From an uncultured Pelagibacteraceae bacterium (lineage in GTDB: Bacteria > Pseudomonadota > Alphaproteobacteria > Pelagibacterales > Pelagibacteraceae), in assembly GCA_902559395.1 (NCBI GenBank), contig CACEHR010000009.1:1-43834 (forward strand): DNA of 43,834 nt, in the 5' to 3' direction. Numbering within the stretch: the first letter of the stretch is position 1; every line of letters starts with the position of its first letter. Made by a program: the position numbers and the translations under genes. Shown in pieces: positions 7,050-18,920 of this stretch. The notes beneath the pieces were generated by a model. The model saw only the letters and a program-made list of their open reading frames with translations. It had not been told where the DNA came from and made no database searches.

Positions 7050-7579
7050 TGAAAAACTGGTACATAGTTCAATCTCATTCTAGCTTTGAAAACAAAGTTG
7101 CTTCTTTAATCAAAGAAGAGGCAGACAAAGCTAAAATTGCTGATAAGTTTGAAGAGATTATTGTACCCACTCACGATGTTACCGAGGTTAAGAGAGGTAA
7201 AAGAATTCAAAGAAAAAAGAAATATTTTCCTGGATATGTACTAATAAAAAGTGAGATGGATAATAATATTTATCACATGATAAAGAATATAAAGAGGGTT
7301 AGTGGCTTTTTGGGTACAAAAGGTATTCCTGTTCCAGTTTCAGATAAAGAAGTAGAGAAGATTTTAGGTCAGATTAAAGACGGTGTTGCTCAGCCAAAAT
7401 CAGGTGTAGATTACAGTGTTGGAGAAAAAGTTCAGGTTGTAGATGGTCCATTTGCTTCATTTACTGGAATGATTGAAGAAATTGATGAAGAAAAAGCTAG
7501 ACTTAAGGTGTCAGTTTCTATATTTGGTCGTCCTACACCAGTAGATTTAGAATATAATCAGGTTGAGAAGGTAAGTTAA
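7049..7579 (+). CDS. nusG: transcription termination/antitermination factor NusG
   Basis: Binds the RNA polymerase clamp and couples it to Rho or the ribosome. It has 176 residues: an NGN domain ([15 protein letters not shown] at the start, then the [12 protein letters not shown] region) and a C-terminal KOW domain ([23 protein letters not shown]). Start and stop are each fused to neighbours by one base (secE, rplK), so translation is probably coupled along the operon. Confidence 0.98.
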   Translation: MKNWYIVQSHSSFENKVASLIKEEADKAKIADKFEEIIVPTHDVTEVKRGKRIQRKKKYFPGYVLIKSEMDNNIYHMIKNIKRVSGFLGTKGIPVPVSDKEVEKILGQIKDGVAQPKSGVDYSVGEKVQVVDGPFASFTGMIEEIDEEKARLKVSVSIFGRPTPVDLEYNQVEKVS

Positions 7580-8004
7580 TGGCAAAAGAAATTAGTGGAT
7601 TTATAAAACTACAAATTAAAGGCGGACAAGCTAACCCAGCTCCTCCAGTTGGCCCTGCATTAGGTCAACGTGGTGTAAATATTATGGAGTTTTGTAAAGC
7701 TTTTAATGATAAAACTAAGTCAATGGCAGGTAAGCCTGTACCAGTAGAAATTACTGTATATAAAGATAAAAAATTTGATTTTAAAATTAAATCACCACCA
7801 GCATCTTTTTATATTAAAGAAGCAGTAAAACTTAAAGGTGGATCTAAAGAACCAGGTAGAAATATTGTAGCTTCAATTTCTAAAAAACAATTAGAGAGCA
7901 TAGCTAAAGAAAAAATGAATGATTTAAATGCTCATGATATTGAAGAAGCTATAAAAATTATTGCAGGATCAGCAAGATCAATGGGCATTGAGGTTAAAGA
8001 ATAA
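7579..8004 (+). CDS. rplK: 50S ribosomal protein L11
   Basis: Part of the GTPase-associated centre on 23S rRNA. The 141 residues show the full signature: [32 protein letters not shown] at the N-domain and the C-terminal RNA-binding ARSMGIEV. It overlaps nusG and rplA by one base each, leaving no space for a separate L11 promoter or leader. Confidence 0.99.
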   Translation: MAKEISGFIKLQIKGGQANPAPPVGPALGQRGVNIMEFCKAFNDKTKSMAGKPVPVEITVYKDKKFDFKIKSPPASFYIKEAVKLKGGSKEPGRNIVASISKKQLESIAKEKMNDLNAHDIEEAIKIIAGSARSMGIEVKE

Positions 8005-8693
8005 TGGCATCTAAAAGATTTAAAAAATTACCTGAAAAGACTAAAGACTTAAGTGCAGAGACTATCGAAAAATTGTTACCTAATCTTAAGAAAAACTGCA
8101 CAACTAAATTCGATGAGTCTTTAGATTTAAGTTTTCAAATAAACAACAAACAAAAGAAAAGCGAAGTTAATATTAGAACTGTAGTCAATTTGCCAGGTGG
8201 AACAGGTAAGAAAGTTAAAGTTGCTGTAGTTTGTGAGGATAACAAAGCTCAAGATGCAAAAGACGCTGGCGCTGACATTGTGGGTGGTGATGAGTTTGTT
8301 GAAAGAATTAAAGGTGGAGAATTAAACTTCGAAAAATTAATTTGTACACCTGGAATGATGATTAAACTTTCTAAATTAGGAAAAGTTTTGGGTCCAAAAG
8401 GATTGATGCCTAATCCAAAGCTTGGTTCAGTTTCTGAAAATATTAAAGAAGCTGTAACAAATGCTAAATCTGGCCAAGTAGAAATTAGAAATGATAAAGA
8501 CGGAAATATTGGAGTTAGTATTGGTAAAAAGTCTTTTAGTGATGATCAATTATTAAAAAACTATAATGCAATTTTAGATGCTTTAGAAAAAGAAAAATCA
8601 AATAACACTTTAAAAGGTGACTTAATTAGAAGTGTATTTGCTACATCAACAATGGGTGTTTCATACAAAGTTAAATTAGGGAAATCGATATAG
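8004..8693 (+). CDS. rplA: 50S ribosomal protein L1
   Basis: Builds the mobile L1 stalk. It has 229 residues with the hallmark segments VNLPGGTGK, CTPGMM, LGKVLGPKGLMPNPKLG and a GQVEIRNDKDGNIG-like core. It overlaps rplK by one base and is followed after 2 nt by rplJ. In many bacteria L1 also represses its own L11-L1 mRNA. No structured leader for this is visible before rplK. Confidence 0.99.
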   Translation: MASKRFKKLPEKTKDLSAETIEKLLPNLKKNCTTKFDESLDLSFQINNKQKKSEVNIRTVVNLPGGTGKKVKVAVVCEDNKAQDAKDAGADIVGGDEFVERIKGGELNFEKLICTPGMMIKLSKLGKVLGPKGLMPNPKLGSVSENIKEAVTNAKSGQVEIRNDKDGNIGVSIGKKSFSDDQLLKNYNAILDALEKEKSNNTLKGDLIRSVFATSTMGVSYKVKLGKSI

Positions 8694-8695
8694 TT

Positions 8696-9217
8696 ATGAT
8701 GAACAAAGAACAAAAGAAAAATTATATTGAAGAAATGACTAGTAAGTTTGAAAACAGCAAAGCTATTATGGTTACTCATTACCAAGGTTTAACTATGACT
8801 CAGTTAGATGAATTAAGAGCCAAAATGAGAGAACATGGAATCATATTTAAAATAACAAAAAACAGAATTACAAAATTAGCTTTAGAAAAAACTAAGTGTA
8901 AAGATTTATCAAATTTATTTACTGGTCCTACAGCAGTAGCATTTGGAGAGGATGCAATAATGTCTGCAAGAATTCTTTCAAAATTTGCAAAAGATAACGA
9001 AAACTTAAAACTAATTGGTGGAATCATGGATAATGAGGTCTTAGATCAGGCCGGTGTCCAAAATGTAGCTAGTTTACCTACATTAGATGAAGCAAGAGCC
9101 AATATTGTGGGTATTTTGAACGCTTCTGCATCTAAATTAATCAGTATTTTGCTTGCACATTCAGAAAAAATGAGTAGTTTGTCCGCAGAAAATTCTGAAA
9201 CACAACCCAAAGAGTAA
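8696..9217 (+). CDS. rplJ: 50S ribosomal protein L10
   Basis: Anchors the L7/L12 dimers on the 50S stalk. It has 173 residues with the typical N-domain ([38 protein letters not shown]) and a C-terminal helix near residues 135-165 that binds L7/L12. Two consecutive ATG codons at 8696 and 8699 are both possible starts. Only 2 nt separate it from rplA, so the long L10-binding leader known from enterobacteria is absent. Confidence 0.98.
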   Translation: MMNKEQKKNYIEEMTSKFENSKAIMVTHYQGLTMTQLDELRAKMREHGIIFKITKNRITKLALEKTKCKDLSNLFTGPTAVAFGEDAIMSARILSKFAKDNENLKLIGGIMDNEVLDQAGVQNVASLPTLDEARANIVGILNASASKLISILLAHSEKMSSLSAENSETQPKE

Positions 9218-9222
9218 TACAT

Positions 9223-9588
9223 ATGCCTGACCTAAACAAAATTATTGAAGACTTATCAAGTTTGACTGTTGCAGAAGCAGCTGAACTATCTAAACAATTA
9301 GAAGAAAAATGGGGTGTAACTCCTATGGCAGCAGCAGCTCCAGCGGCAGCAGGTGGTGCAGCTCCAGCAGAAGATAAAGATGATTTTACAATCATGTTAG
9401 TTTCTGCAGGTGACAAAAAAATTAATGTTATCAAAGAAGTAAGAGCAGCTACTTCATTAGGTTTAAAAGAAGCTAAAGATCTTGTAGAGGGAGCACCAAA
9501 AGAAGTTAAATCTGGTGTAAATAAAAAAGATGCTGAAGAGATCAAAGCTAAGTTAGAAGCTGCTGGCGCTAAAGTAGAACTTAAATAA
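9223..9588 (+). CDS. rplL: 50S ribosomal protein L7/L12
   Basis: Stalk protein that recruits translational GTPases. It has 121 residues: an N-terminal dimerisation domain ([19 protein letters not shown]), an Ala/Gly/Pro hinge at about residues 35-50, and the C-terminal domain with the highly conserved [20 protein letters not shown] and DLVEGAP. It lies 5 nt after rplJ. A perfect hairpin follows before rpoB. Confidence 0.98.
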   Translation: MPDLNKIIEDLSSLTVAEAAELSKQLEEKWGVTPMAAAAPAAAGGAAPAEDKDDFTIMLVSAGDKKINVIKEVRAATSLGLKEAKDLVEGAPKEVKSGVNKKDAEEIKAKLEAAGAKVELK

Positions 9589-9607
9589 ATTAAATAGAAA
9601 GAATTCG

Positions 9608-9633
9608 AATACTGATTATTTTTAATCAGTATT
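9608..9633 (+). terminator. 11-bp perfect hairpin between rplL and rpoB (attenuator or processing site)
   Basis: AATACTGATTA at 9608-9618 and TAATCAGTATT at 9623-9633 form an uninterrupted 11-bp stem with a TTTT loop. No U-run follows (next bases TATAAAC), so it is not a standard intrinsic terminator. In E. coli the same gap holds an attenuator and an RNase III site that set the L7/L12 to RpoB ratio, and this hairpin could do likewise (inference). Confidence 0.7.
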
Positions 9634-9644
9634 TATAAACATAG

Positions 9645-12600
9645 ATGCAATTATCTTTTACTGAAAAGAAAAATATTAGAAAAAGTTTTGGTAAACTAAA
9701 AGAGAGTTTATCTATACCTAACTTAATTGAAGTACAAAAAAATTCCTACAAAGAATTAACAGAATTTAATGTTGAGGCTACAGAACTTACTAAAGGTTTT
9801 GATAGAGTATTTAAAAGTATTTTTCCTATTGAAGATTTAAATGACAAGGCAACTTTAGAGTATGTTTCATATAGACTAGAGAAACCAAAATTTGATGTTG
9901 AGGAATGTATAGCAAGAGGACTTACATACTCATCAGCTCTTAAATGTACTTTAAGATTAGTAGTTTACGAAATAGATCAAGAAAATAATACAAAAGATAT
10001 TTTATCAGCTAAAGAGCAAGAAGTATATATGGGTGAAGTTCCTATGATGACTAATAGCGGAACTTTCATAACTAACGGTGTTCAAAGAGTTGTAGTAAAC
10101 CAAATGCACAGAAGTCCAGGAGTATTTTTTGATCATGATAAAGGAAAAACTCATGCAAGTGGAAAACTTTTATTTAATTGTAGAGTAATACCTAATAGAG
10201 GTTCATGGTTAGATTTTGAGTATGATGTTAAAGATTTTCTATATTTTAAAATTGATAGAAAAAAGAAAATTTTTTCATCAACTTTATTATTAGCTTTAGG
10301 TTACTTAAAATCAGAAATAGTAGATGAGTTCTATGAAAGTGAACAGTACACTTTTGATTCAAAAACAAAAAAGTGGAAAACTAAATTTAATCCTGAAAAC
10401 TACAAAGCAAAAAATTTCTCAGAGGAAGTAATTGATGCAAAAACTGGTGAAGTGGTAATTAAATTAGGTGATAAGATTAATTTTTTAAATGCAAAAAAAT
10501 TAGCTAACGATGGTCTTAAAGACATACTAGTTTCTAGAGAATCTTTGTTTGGTAAATTTTTACACAGAGATGTTAAAGTCAATGAAGAAGAGGACGGTGT
10601 ATTTAAAATTGGGACTGAATTAAATGATACAATTATTCAACAAATTTTAGATGCAAATATACACACACTTCAAATTTCTGTTACAAACTCTATAAATAAA
10701 GGACCTTATCTACTTACAACTATTTTAGCTGATAAAAATAATACTAAAGACGAAGCTATCACGGAAATCTATAAAATGTTAAGACCTGGAGAACCGCCAA
10801 CTATAGAGATAGCAACTCAAATTTTTAATAATCTTTTCTTTAGCTCAGACAGATATGATTTGTCTGATGTTGGAAGAGTTAAAATGAACTCAAGACTTAA
10901 CCAAGAGTGTTCTGATAAAATTACCATATTAAGAAATGACGACATCATTGCAATTATTCATAAAATGTTGGATTTACGTGATGGTAAAGATGATGTCGAT
11001 GACATTGATCACCTAGGAAATAGAAGAGTTCGTTCTGTTGGAGAGTTAGTTGAAAACCAAGCTAGAATTGGCGTTTACAGAATGGAAAGAGCTATTAAAG
11101 AAAAAATGACAACTCTAGATGTTGAGTCAGCAATGCCACAAGATCTAATCAATGCAAAACCATTAACAGTTTCATTGAAAGATTTTTTTGCAAGTTCACA
11201 ACTATCTCAGTTTATGGATCAAACAAATCCTTTATCTGAGATTACTCATAAAAGAAGAGTTTCAGCGTTAGGTCCGGGTGGTTTAACAAGAGAAAGAGCA
11301 GGTTTTGAAGTTAGGGACGTCCATCCAACCCACTATGGAAGAATTTGTCCAATTGAAACACCAGAGGGTCCAAATATTGGTTTGATTAATAGTTTATCCA
11401 CTTATGCAAAAATTAATAAGTATGGCTTTATAGAAAGTCCATACAAAAAAGTTAAAGACGGTGTTGTTCAAGATAAAGTTGAATACTTATCAGCAATGGA
11501 AGAAACAAAATTCACTATTGCTCAAGCAAATACAAAACTAGATAAAAATGGAAAAATCACTGAAGAACTAGTTTCATGTAGACAAAACCTAAACTTTCTT
11601 TTAGCAAAACCTGACTCTATTGATTACATTGACGTATCACCAAAACAATTAGTTTCAGTTGCAGCATCTTTAATTCCATTCTTAGAAAATGATGATGCAA
11701 ACAGAGCTTTAATGGGATCAAACATGATGAGGCAAGCAGTTCCATTGTTAAAACCTGAGTCGCCACTTGTTGGTACAGGAATTGAAAGTGATGTTGCTTT
11801 AGATTCCGGGGTAACTATTGTTGCTAAGCGTGATGGAGTTGTTGATAAAATAGATGGTAAAAGAATTGTTATAAAAGTAACTGAGGAAACAGACTTTAGT
11901 AAGTCTGGTGTAGATATCTATAACCTTCAAAAATTTAAAAGATCAAACCAAAATACTTGTATAAATCAAAGACCATTAGTTAGAGTTGGTGATAAAGTTA
12001 AATCTGGAGATATTATTGCAGATGGACCTTCAACAAAATTAGGTGAACTTGCTTTAGGTAAGAACGTTACTGTAGCATTCATGCCGTGGCAAGGTTATAA
12101 CTTTGAAGACTCAATCTTAATTTCAGAAAGATGCGTTACAGATGACGTATTCACATCTGTACACATTGTTGAATATGAAATAATGGCAAGAGATACAAAG
12201 CTTGGTGAAGAAGAAATAACTAGAGATATACCAAATGTAAATGAAGAAGCTTTAAAAAACCTTGATGAATCAGGAATAGTTTATATTGGTGCAGAGGTTA
12301 ATGCTGGTGATATTTTGGTTGGTAAAGTTACTCCAAAAGGTGACTCAGCATCTGGTCCTGAAGAAAAATTATTAAGATCAATATTTGGAGAAAAAGCTAT
12401 CGATGTTACAGATACATCTCTAAGAATGTCTAGAGGATCAAGTGGAACGGTAGTCGATGTAAGAGTATTCAATAGACATGGAATTGAGAAAGACGAAAGA
12501 TCAATAACAATTGAAAGAGCTGAAATTGAACAAGTTCAACAAGATAAAATTGTTGAGGAAGAAATATTAGAAAGAAGTATTAAACAAAGGGCTTCACAAT

Positions 12601-13733
12601 TCCTGTCAGGATCATCTTTAACTAAAAAGGTAAAAGATTTATCCGAAGGATCTAAGTTAGATTTTGATACAATTAATAAACTGTCAATTAATGATGTATT
12701 CAAAATCACTGTAGGAAATGTAAATGACGAAGCAACATTAGCTCAATTAAAAGATCAATATAATAAAGCAAAACAAGACATAACAGAGAGATTTGAAGAT
12801 AAAGTTTTAAAAATTAGAAGTGGTGATGATTTATTACCAAGTGTTATGAAAATGGTAAAAGTATTCGTTGCTATAAAAAGAAGATTAAGACCTGGTGATA
12901 AAATGTCAGGAAGACATGGAAACAAAGGAGTTGTGAGTAAAATTGTACCTGTTGAAGATATGCCATATAGAGAAGATGGTAGACCAGTTGATATTGTATT
13001 AAACCCTCTGGGTGTCCCAAGTAGAATGAACGTTGGACAAATTCTAGAGACACACTTAGGTTGGGCATGTAAAGAATTTGGTGAACAGGTTAAAAATTTA
13101 GTAAACGAAAATAACAAAAAAATAGAGAGAACAGAAAAAATCGAAAAATTTTTAAAATCTGTTTATGGAGAAGAAATTTTCAACGAAAAAGTAGATAAAT
13201 TAAGTAAGAGTGAATTCAAAGATCTTTGTGAAAATTTACAAAATGGTATCGCAATCTCAACACCTGTTTTTGATGGTGCTAAAGAAAAAAATGTTACAGA
13301 TATGCTTGAACTAGCAAATTTACCAGGATCTGGACAAACTTTTTTATGGGATGGAAGAACAGGAGAGAAATTTGATAGACCGGTTACAGTAGGAATTATT
13401 TACATGCTAAAACTTCATCACTTAGTTGAAGATAAAATTCATGCAAGATCTACTGGACCTTATAGTTTGGTTACACAACAGCCACTTGGTGGTAAAGCAC
13501 AATTAGGTGGTCAAAGATTTGGTGAAATGGAAGTGTGGGCACTTGAAGCATATGGTGCATCATACACATTACAGGAAATTTTAACTGTTAAATCTGATGA
13601 CGTTGCAGGAAGAGTTAAAGTTTACGAGACTATAGTTAAGGGTGAAGAGAACTTTGAGTCTGGAATACCAGAGTCATTTAACGTTTTAGTTAAAGAGATT
13701 AAATCATTAGCATTAAATGTGGAGCTTAATTAA
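9645..13733 (+). CDS. rpoB: DNA-directed RNA polymerase subunit beta
   Basis: Large catalytic-core subunit of RNA polymerase, 1362 aa. The rifampicin-pocket region is intact and wild-type-like ([20 protein letters not shown], with Asp525, His535 and Ser540 matching E. coli D516, H526 and S531). [20 protein letters not shown] and [14 protein letters not shown] follow. The active-site region [12 protein letters not shown], the switch-region segment [13 protein letters not shown] and the C-terminal [18 protein letters not shown] are all present. The only gene spacer of note is the 56-nt gap to rplL with the hairpin. It overlaps rpoC by one base. Confidence 0.99.
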   Translation: MQLSFTEKKNIRKSFGKLKESLSIPNLIEVQKNSYKELTEFNVEATELTKGFDRVFKSIFPIEDLNDKATLEYVSYRLEKPKFDVEECIARGLTYSSALKCTLRLVVYEIDQENNTKDILSAKEQEVYMGEVPMMTNSGTFITNGVQRVVVNQMHRSPGVFFDHDKGKTHASGKLLFNCRVIPNRGSWLDFEYDVKDFLYFKIDRKKKIFSSTLLLALGYLKSEIVDEFYESEQYTFDSKTKKWKTKFNPENYKAKNFSEEVIDAKTGEVVIKLGDKINFLNAKKLANDGLKDILVSRESLFGKFLHRDVKVNEEEDGVFKIGTELNDTIIQQILDANIHTLQISVTNSINKGPYLLTTILADKNNTKDEAITEIYKMLRPGEPPTIEIATQIFNNLFFSSDRYDLSDVGRVKMNSRLNQECSDKITILRNDDIIAIIHKMLDLRDGKDDVDDIDHLGNRRVRSVGELVENQARIGVYRMERAIKEKMTTLDVESAMPQDLINAKPLTVSLKDFFASSQLSQFMDQTNPLSEITHKRRVSALGPGGLTRERAGFEVRDVHPTHYGRICPIETPEGPNIGLINSLSTYAKINKYGFIESPYKKVKDGVVQDKVEYLSAMEETKFTIAQANTKLDKNGKITEELVSCRQNLNFLLAKPDSIDYIDVSPKQLVSVAASLIPFLENDDANRALMGSNMMRQAVPLLKPESPLVGTGIESDVALDSGVTIVAKRDGVVDKIDGKRIVIKVTEETDFSKSGVDIYNLQKFKRSNQNTCINQRPLVRVGDKVKSGDIIADGPSTKLGELALGKNVTVAFMPWQGYNFEDSILISERCVTDDVFTSVHIVEYEIMARDTKLGEEEITRDIPNVNEEALKNLDESGIVYIGAEVNAGDILVGKVTPKGDSASGPEEKLLRSIFGEKAIDVTDTSLRMSRGSSGTVVDVRVFNRHGIEKDERSITIERAEIEQVQQDKIVEEEILERSIKQRASQFLSGSSLTKKVKDLSEGSKLDFDTINKLSINDVFKITVGNVNDEATLAQLKDQYNKAKQDITERFEDKVLKIRSGDDLLPSVMKMVKVFVAIKRRLRPGDKMSGRHGNKGVVSKIVPVEDMPYREDGRPVDIVLNPLGVPSRMNVGQILETHLGWACKEFGEQVKNLVNENNKKIERTEKIEKFLKSVYGEEIFNEKVDKLSKSEFKDLCENLQNGIAISTPVFDGAKEKNVTDMLELANLPGSGQTFLWDGRTGEKFDRPVTVGIIYMLKLHHLVEDKIHARSTGPYSLVTQQPLGGKAQLGGQRFGEMEVWALEAYGASYTLQEILTVKSDDVAGRVKVYETIVKGEENFESGIPESFNVLVKEIKSLALNVELN

Positions 13734-16700
13734 TGAAAAAAGAATTAACAGATCTATTTAAGGGCAGCGAAATTTCAGAAGCTCAAAATTTTAATAGTAT
13801 TAAAATTTCACTTGCTAGCCCCGAGAAAATTAAATCTTGGACATTTGGTGAAATTAAAAAGCCTGAAACAATTAATTATAGAACGTTTAGACCTGAAAAA
13901 GATGGTTTATTCTGCGCAAGAATTTTTGGACCAATAAAAGATTATGAGTGTTTATGCGGTAAGTATAAACGAATGAAATTTAGAGGAATTATCTGTGAGA
14001 AATGTGGAGTTGAGGTTACAAAATCAAATGTAAGAAGAGAAAGAATGGGCCATATTAATCTTGCTACACCAGTAGCACATATTTGGTTCTTAAAGTCTCT
14101 TCCAAGCAGAATTGCTTTAGCAGTAGACATGAAATTAAAAGAAATAGAGAGAGTTCTTTATTTTGAAAACTTTATAGTAATAGAACCTGGTTTAACTGGT
14201 TTACAAAAAAATCAACTCTTAAATGAGGAAGAATTAGCAAAATACCAAGATGAGTTTGGTGAAGAAAGTTTTACAGCGGGAATAGGAGCAGAAGCTGTTC
14301 TTGAGATGCTGAAAAATTTAGATTTAGAATTAGAAAGAAAAAATCTTGTTAGCTTTATAAAAGAAACCAAATCAAAAGTTAACGAAGAAAGAGCAATTAA
14401 AAGATTAAAATTAATAGAGTCATTTATTGAAACAGGTCAAAAACCTGAGTGGATGATTATGACTGTTGTACCAGTTATACCACCAGAATTAAGACCATTA
14501 GTTCCTCTTGATGGTGGAAGATTTGCTACTTCAGATCTTAACGATTTATACAGAAGAGTGATTAACAGAAATAATAGATTAAAAAGATTAATGGATCTTA
14601 AAGCTCCAGATATCATTGTTAGAAATGAAAAAAGGATGCTACAAGAGTCTGTCGATGCTCTTTTTGATAACGGAAGAAGAGGTAGAGTAATTACAGGCAC
14701 AGGTAAGCGACCACTCAAATCTCTTGCTGAAATGTTAAAAGGTAAGCAAGGAAGATTTAGACAAAATTTATTAGGTAAACGAGTTGATTATTCTGGAAGA
14801 TCAGTAATCGTTGTTGGTCCTGATTTAAAACTACATGAGTGTGGTTTACCGAAAAAAATGGCTCTTGAGTTATTTAAACCATTTTTATATGCAAGATTAA
14901 ATAAATTAGGCTTAGCTTCAACAATTAAACAAGCTAAAAAATTAGTTGAAAAAGAGACAAATGCAGTTTGGGACGCTTTAGAATTAATAGTTAGAGAGCA
15001 TCCTGTACTTTTAAATAGAGCACCAACACTTCATAGGCTTGGAGTTCAAGCGTTTGAGCCAAAATTAATTGAAGGAGATGCAATTGAATTACACCCTTTA
15101 ACTTGTGCAGCATTTAACGCTGACTTCGATGGTGACCAAATGGCAGTTCACGTTCCATTGAGTTTAGAAGCTCAATTAGAAGCAAGAATATTAATGTTAT
15201 CTACAAATAATATTCTTTCTCCATCAAATGGTAAACCAATTATAGTTCCAAGTCAGGATATGATTTTAGGAATTTACTATCTCTCACAAGAGCCTATATC
15301 TGATAAACCTGCTGGATACTTTACAAATTCAGATCAAATTGAATTTGCATTATCATCTGGTCAAATAAATGTACATAGCACAATCATTTCAAGATACGAG
15401 ACTGTAGATGAGCAAGGGAATAAGAAAATAGAAAAATACACTTCTACAGCTGGAAGATTTTTATTAGCAAACTTATTGCCTAAGAATAGCAACATTAAAT
15501 TCTCTTTAGTAGATAGATTGTTACCTAAAAAAGTAGTTTCAGAAATAATTGATGTAGTATTTAGATTTTGTGGTCAAAAAACAACTGTAATTTTCTGTGA
15601 TAAGCTTAAAGATTTAGGATTTAAACATGCATTTAAAGCGGGAATTTCCTTTGGAAAAGACGATCTTGTAATCCCTGCAAATAAAACTCAATTAATTGAT
15701 GATACTAAGAAGTTAATTGCAGATTATGAAACTCAATATGCTGAAGGTTTAATTACAAGAGGCGAAAAATATAACAAAGTTGTTGATGCTTGGTCTAAGT
15801 GTACTGATAAAGTTGCTGGAGAAATGATGAAAGGAATTTCAGCTACAGAAAAAACTGATGAAGGATTGAAAATAAATTCTGTATTTATGATGGCTGACAG
15901 TGGAGCAAGAGGATCTGCTGCTCAAATGAAACAATTAGCTGGTATGAGAGGTTTGATTGCTAAACCGTCAGGAGAAATTATCGAAAGTCCAATTATTTCA
16001 AACTTTAAAGAAGGATTAACTGCTTTAGAGTATTTTAATTCAACTCACGGAGCTAGAAAAGGATTGGCAGATACAGCTCTAAAAACAGCTAGTTCTGGTT
16101 ATTTAACAAGAAGACTATGTGATGTAGCTCAAGACTTAACAATAACCAAAGTTAAATGTGATGATCCTGGATTTATTGAGCTTTCTGAAATTTTAGAGGG
16201 TGGTAATGTTGTTGTAAGTTTATCTGAAAGAGCATTAGGAAGAGTAACAGCGGCTGATGTTAAGAACCCTTTATCGGGTGAAGTAATTATTAAAAAATCT
16301 GAAATGATTGATGAGGCAGGCTGCGATAAAATTGATGCTGCAGGAGTTAAATCAATTAAAGTTTATTCTGTAATGACATGTAGTTCAAAAAAGGGTGTTT
16401 GTGCTACTTGCTATGGGCGAGATTTATCAAGAGGTAAAATGGTCCATGTTGGTGAAGCTATTGGAATGATATCTGCTCAATCAATTGGAGAACCAGGAAC
16501 ACAGCTAACAATGAGAACGTTTCACGTTGGAGGAACAGCTTCAGTTAAACAAGACTCTCAAATAGTAACAAAAAGTGATGGAACTTTGAAAATAATAAAT
16601 TCAAATATTTTAGAGGACTCTAAAAAGAATTTAATTGTTATGGGAAGAAACACCCAACTTTCCATAGAGGATGATAAAGGAGTTCAGATTGCAGTTTATA

Positions 16701-17905
16701 AAGTTGCTTATGGTTCAAGATTATTCTTTAACAACGGTGATAAAGTCAAAGCAAATACTAAAATATGTGAATGGGATCCTTACACAACACCAGTTATAGC
16801 AGAGAAAAGTGGTACAGCCAGTTATGTAGATTTAATTGATGGTGTATCAATTCAAGAAACTACTGATGATGCAACAGGAATTTCTTCTAAATCAGTAATT
16901 GATTGGAGAGGTCAATCAAAAAGTACTGATTTAAAACCTAGAATTACTTTAAGAGATGAAAAAGGAAATGTGATTAAAAAAGCTGATGATAATGAAGCAA
17001 GATATTATTTAGTACCAGATTCAATTTTATCAATTAAAGACGGTCAAAAAGTTTATGCAGGTGACGTAATTGCAAGATTACCTAAGGAAACTACAAAAAC
17101 AAAAGATATTACAGGAGGTCTTCCAAGAGTTGCTGAGTTATTTGAAGCTAGAAAGGCTAAGGATAGTGCAATCATTGCTGAAAATGATGGTAGTGTTGTT
17201 TTTGGTAAAGAGGTAAGAGGTAAACAAAGAGTATCTATTGTTCCTGAAGATGGATCAGAACCTTCAAATTATTTAATTCCAAAAGGAAAACATATCAATT
17301 TTAATCCTGGTGAAAAAATTCAAAAAGGAGAGTATCTTTTAGATGGCCAACCACTGCCACATGATATTTTAAGAATTTTAGGAATCAAAGAATTAACAGA
17401 ATATTTTGTTAATCAAGTTCAAGAAGTCTATAGATTACAAGGTGTAATAATAAACGATAAGCATATTGAAACTATTTTAAGACAAATGCTTAAAAAAGTT
17501 GAAGTTAAAGTATCAGGTGACTCAAGTTATTTACCTGGTGAAGTGGTTGATAGAATTAAGTTTGATAATACTAATGAAAAATTGGTTGCAGAGGGAAAAA
17601 CACCAGCTGTTGGCGAAAGAGTTTTAATGGGTATTACTAAAGCATCGCTTCAAACTGAATCATTTATTTCAGCTGCTTCGTTCCAAGAAACAACAAGAGT
17701 ATTAACCGATGCTGCAATTAAAGGAAAAGTTGATCCATTAAATGGCCTAAAAGAGAACGTAATTGTTGGAAGATTAGTTCCTGCAGGTACTGGTAATATT
17801 AAAAATAGATGGAACAATAAAGCTCTAGAAGATGATAATAATTTCTTAGCAGAGCAGGATAAAATAGAAGCTTCAGAACCTGAAGAAACACCAGCAAATC
17901 AGTAA
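13733..17905 (+). CDS. rpoC: DNA-directed RNA polymerase subunit beta'
   Basis: Catalytic subunit carrying the active-site Mg, 1390 aa. The N-terminal zinc ribbon is [13 protein letters not shown] followed by CEKCGVEV. The bridge/active-site loop [14 protein letters not shown] gives metal ligands Asp464, Asp466 and Asp468. The second zinc site uses Cys residues around [18 protein letters not shown], and the trigger-loop region [17 protein letters not shown] is intact. The acidic C-tail ends in EPEETPANQ. It starts on the last base of rpoB. A promoter-like and inverted-repeat-rich spacer of 167 nt separates it from rpsL. Confidence 0.99.
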   Translation: MKKELTDLFKGSEISEAQNFNSIKISLASPEKIKSWTFGEIKKPETINYRTFRPEKDGLFCARIFGPIKDYECLCGKYKRMKFRGIICEKCGVEVTKSNVRRERMGHINLATPVAHIWFLKSLPSRIALAVDMKLKEIERVLYFENFIVIEPGLTGLQKNQLLNEEELAKYQDEFGEESFTAGIGAEAVLEMLKNLDLELERKNLVSFIKETKSKVNEERAIKRLKLIESFIETGQKPEWMIMTVVPVIPPELRPLVPLDGGRFATSDLNDLYRRVINRNNRLKRLMDLKAPDIIVRNEKRMLQESVDALFDNGRRGRVITGTGKRPLKSLAEMLKGKQGRFRQNLLGKRVDYSGRSVIVVGPDLKLHECGLPKKMALELFKPFLYARLNKLGLASTIKQAKKLVEKETNAVWDALELIVREHPVLLNRAPTLHRLGVQAFEPKLIEGDAIELHPLTCAAFNADFDGDQMAVHVPLSLEAQLEARILMLSTNNILSPSNGKPIIVPSQDMILGIYYLSQEPISDKPAGYFTNSDQIEFALSSGQINVHSTIISRYETVDEQGNKKIEKYTSTAGRFLLANLLPKNSNIKFSLVDRLLPKKVVSEIIDVVFRFCGQKTTVIFCDKLKDLGFKHAFKAGISFGKDDLVIPANKTQLIDDTKKLIADYETQYAEGLITRGEKYNKVVDAWSKCTDKVAGEMMKGISATEKTDEGLKINSVFMMADSGARGSAAQMKQLAGMRGLIAKPSGEIIESPIISNFKEGLTALEYFNSTHGARKGLADTALKTASSGYLTRRLCDVAQDLTITKVKCDDPGFIELSEILEGGNVVVSLSERALGRVTAADVKNPLSGEVIIKKSEMIDEAGCDKIDAAGVKSIKVYSVMTCSSKKGVCATCYGRDLSRGKMVHVGEAIGMISAQSIGEPGTQLTMRTFHVGGTASVKQDSQIVTKSDGTLKIINSNILEDSKKNLIVMGRNTQLSIEDDKGVQIAVYKVAYGSRLFFNNGDKVKANTKICEWDPYTTPVIAEKSGTASYVDLIDGVSIQETTDDATGISSKSVIDWRGQSKSTDLKPRITLRDEKGNVIKKADDNEARYYLVPDSILSIKDGQKVYAGDVIARLPKETTKTKDITGGLPRVAELFEARKAKDSAIIAENDGSVVFGKEVRGKQRVSIVPEDGSEPSNYLIPKGKHINFNPGEKIQKGEYLLDGQPLPHDILRILGIKELTEYFVNQVQEVYRLQGVIINDKHIETILRQMLKKVEVKVSGDSSYLPGEVVDRIKFDNTNEKLVAEGKTPAVGERVLMGITKASLQTESFISAASFQETTRVLTDAAIKGKVDPLNGLKENVIVGRLVPAGTGNIKNRWNNKALEDDNNFLAEQDKIEASEPEETPANQ

Positions 17906-17910
17906 AAAAA

Positions 17911-17967
17911 TCGCCTAAAAATTGCAGTTTTAGTTTGACAAAGGGCTATTATTAAGTATTTTGGCGA
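17911..17967 (+). other. inverted repeats overlapping the rpoC-rpsL promoter region
   Basis: Two overlapping pairings are possible. CTAAAA (17915-17920) pairs with TTTTAG (17928-17933) as a small hairpin just after rpoC. TCGCC plus AAAA (17911-17920, one bulged T) pairs with TTTTGGCGA (17959-17967). The pairings share bases and so exclude each other. The outer one spans the TTGACA promoter and uses its -10 region. Confidence 0.45.
17935..17962 (+). promoter_or_regulatory. candidate sigma70 promoter for rpsL-rpsG-fusA-S10 genes
   Basis: A perfect TTGACA at 17935-17940 and TATTTT at 17957-17962 are 16 bp apart. The predicted start near 17969 leaves a leader of about 100 nt before rpsL. This is the longest non-coding stretch inside the ribosomal cluster, consistent with a new transcription unit starting here. 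Confidence 0.6.
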
Positions 17968-18015
17968 TGTTTTTGGTTGGAATGTAGTGCTTCTAACGGT
18001 ACTAAACGCTGCCAC

Positions 18016-18037
18016 AAAATAACCTGTCAGTTATTTT
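18016..18037 (+). promoter_or_regulatory. 8-bp hairpin in the rpsL leader
   Basis: AAAATAAC (18016-18023) pairs with GTTATTTT (18030-18037) around a CTGTCA loop, 35 nt before the rpsL start. The position fits a leader structure for translational control or a transcription pause. There is no sequence match to a known autoregulatory element that I can claim. Confidence 0.4.
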
Positions 18038-18072
18038 CATCTAAAAATAAATTAATTAATTTTAAAAAATTT

Positions 18073-18444
18073 ATGCCAACTATTAATCAGTTGTTAAGAA
18101 AAAAAAGAGTGAAACCAGCAGCAAGGAACAAAGTTCCTGCTCTACAAAAACAACCTTTAAAGAGAGGTGTTTGTGTAAAAGTTTATACAACAACTCCTAA
18201 GAAACCAAACTCTGCATTAAGAAAAGTTGCTAGGGTAAGACTATCAAATGGATTCGAAGTTACAGCTTACATTCCTGGTGAAGGTCACAATCTACAAGAA
18301 CACTCAGTAGTACTGATAAGAGGTGGTAGGGTAAAAGATCTACCAGGAGTTCGTTATCATATTCTAAGAGGTAATCTAGATACGCAAGGTGTTGCAAACA
18401 GAAAACAAAGAAGATCTTTATACGGAACAAAAAAAGGTAAATAA
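18073..18444 (+). CDS. rpsL: 30S ribosomal protein S12
   Basis: Decoding-centre protein, 123 aa. It starts at the ATG of [12 protein letters not shown], the universal S12 N-terminus. The open frame runs about 32 codons further upstream through the leader, but that extension has no S12 similarity and is rejected. [10 protein letters not shown] carries the wild-type lysine (Lys43) of the streptomycin site, and [13 protein letters not shown] the second conserved loop. It overlaps rpsG by one base. Confidence 0.98.
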   Translation: MPTINQLLRKKRVKPAARNKVPALQKQPLKRGVCVKVYTTTPKKPNSALRKVARVRLSNGFEVTAYIPGEGHNLQEHSVVLIRGGRVKDLPGVRYHILRGNLDTQGVANRKQRRSLYGTKKGK

Positions 18445-18914
18445 TGTCTAGAAAAAAAACTCAACCAAAAAAAAATGTAGTTCCAGATCCAAAATTTAAA
18501 TCAACTATAATTCCAAAATTAATCAACAACATCATGTACGATGGTAAAAGAGGTATTGCTGCTAAAATAGTTTATGACGCTATCGATAAAATTAAAACAA
18601 AAACTAAAGATGAGCCAATTAATATTTTTAATGAAGCAATTAATAATATCAAACCAACTGTAGAAGTTAGATCTAGAAGAGTAGGTGGTGCAACTTATCA
18701 AGTTCCCGTTGAAGTAAAAAGTAAAAGAGCACAAGCCTTAGCAATTAGATGGTTAGTAGAATCAGCAAGAAAAAGAAAAGATAAACATATGGCAGATAAA
18801 ATTTTTAATGAGCTTTATGATGCTTATGAAAAAAAAGGAGCTGCTGTTAAAAAAAGAGAGGATGTACATAAAATGGCAGAGTCCAACAAGGCATTTGCTC
18901 ATTTTAGGTGGTAA
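18444..18914 (+). CDS. rpsG: 30S ribosomal protein S7
   Basis: Nucleates assembly of the 30S head and contacts E-site tRNA. It has 156 residues with typical segments (VEVRSRRVGGATYQVPVEV, ALAIRWLVESARKR) and the C-terminal KMAESNKAFAHFRW. It overlaps rpsL by one base and precedes fusA by 6 nt, the classic str operon order. Confidence 0.99.
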   Translation: MSRKKTQPKKNVVPDPKFKSTIIPKLINNIMYDGKRGIAAKIVYDAIDKIKTKTKDEPINIFNEAINNIKPTVEVRSRRVGGATYQVPVEVKSKRAQALAIRWLVESARKRKDKHMADKIFNELYDAYEKKGAAVKKREDVHKMAESNKAFAHFRW

Positions 18915-18920
18915 TAAGAT

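Noticed and set aside
12755..13117. 120-codon open frame on the minus strand inside rpoB
   Set aside because: Shadow of the rpoB frame with no recognisable domain or start signal; likewise the minus-strand frame at 19910-20341 inside fusA and that at 9141-9545 over rplL.
17977..18072. Upstream extension of rpsL adding about 32 residues
   Set aside because: No S12 similarity in that part; it overlaps the leader and its hairpin. The universal S12 start is at 18073.
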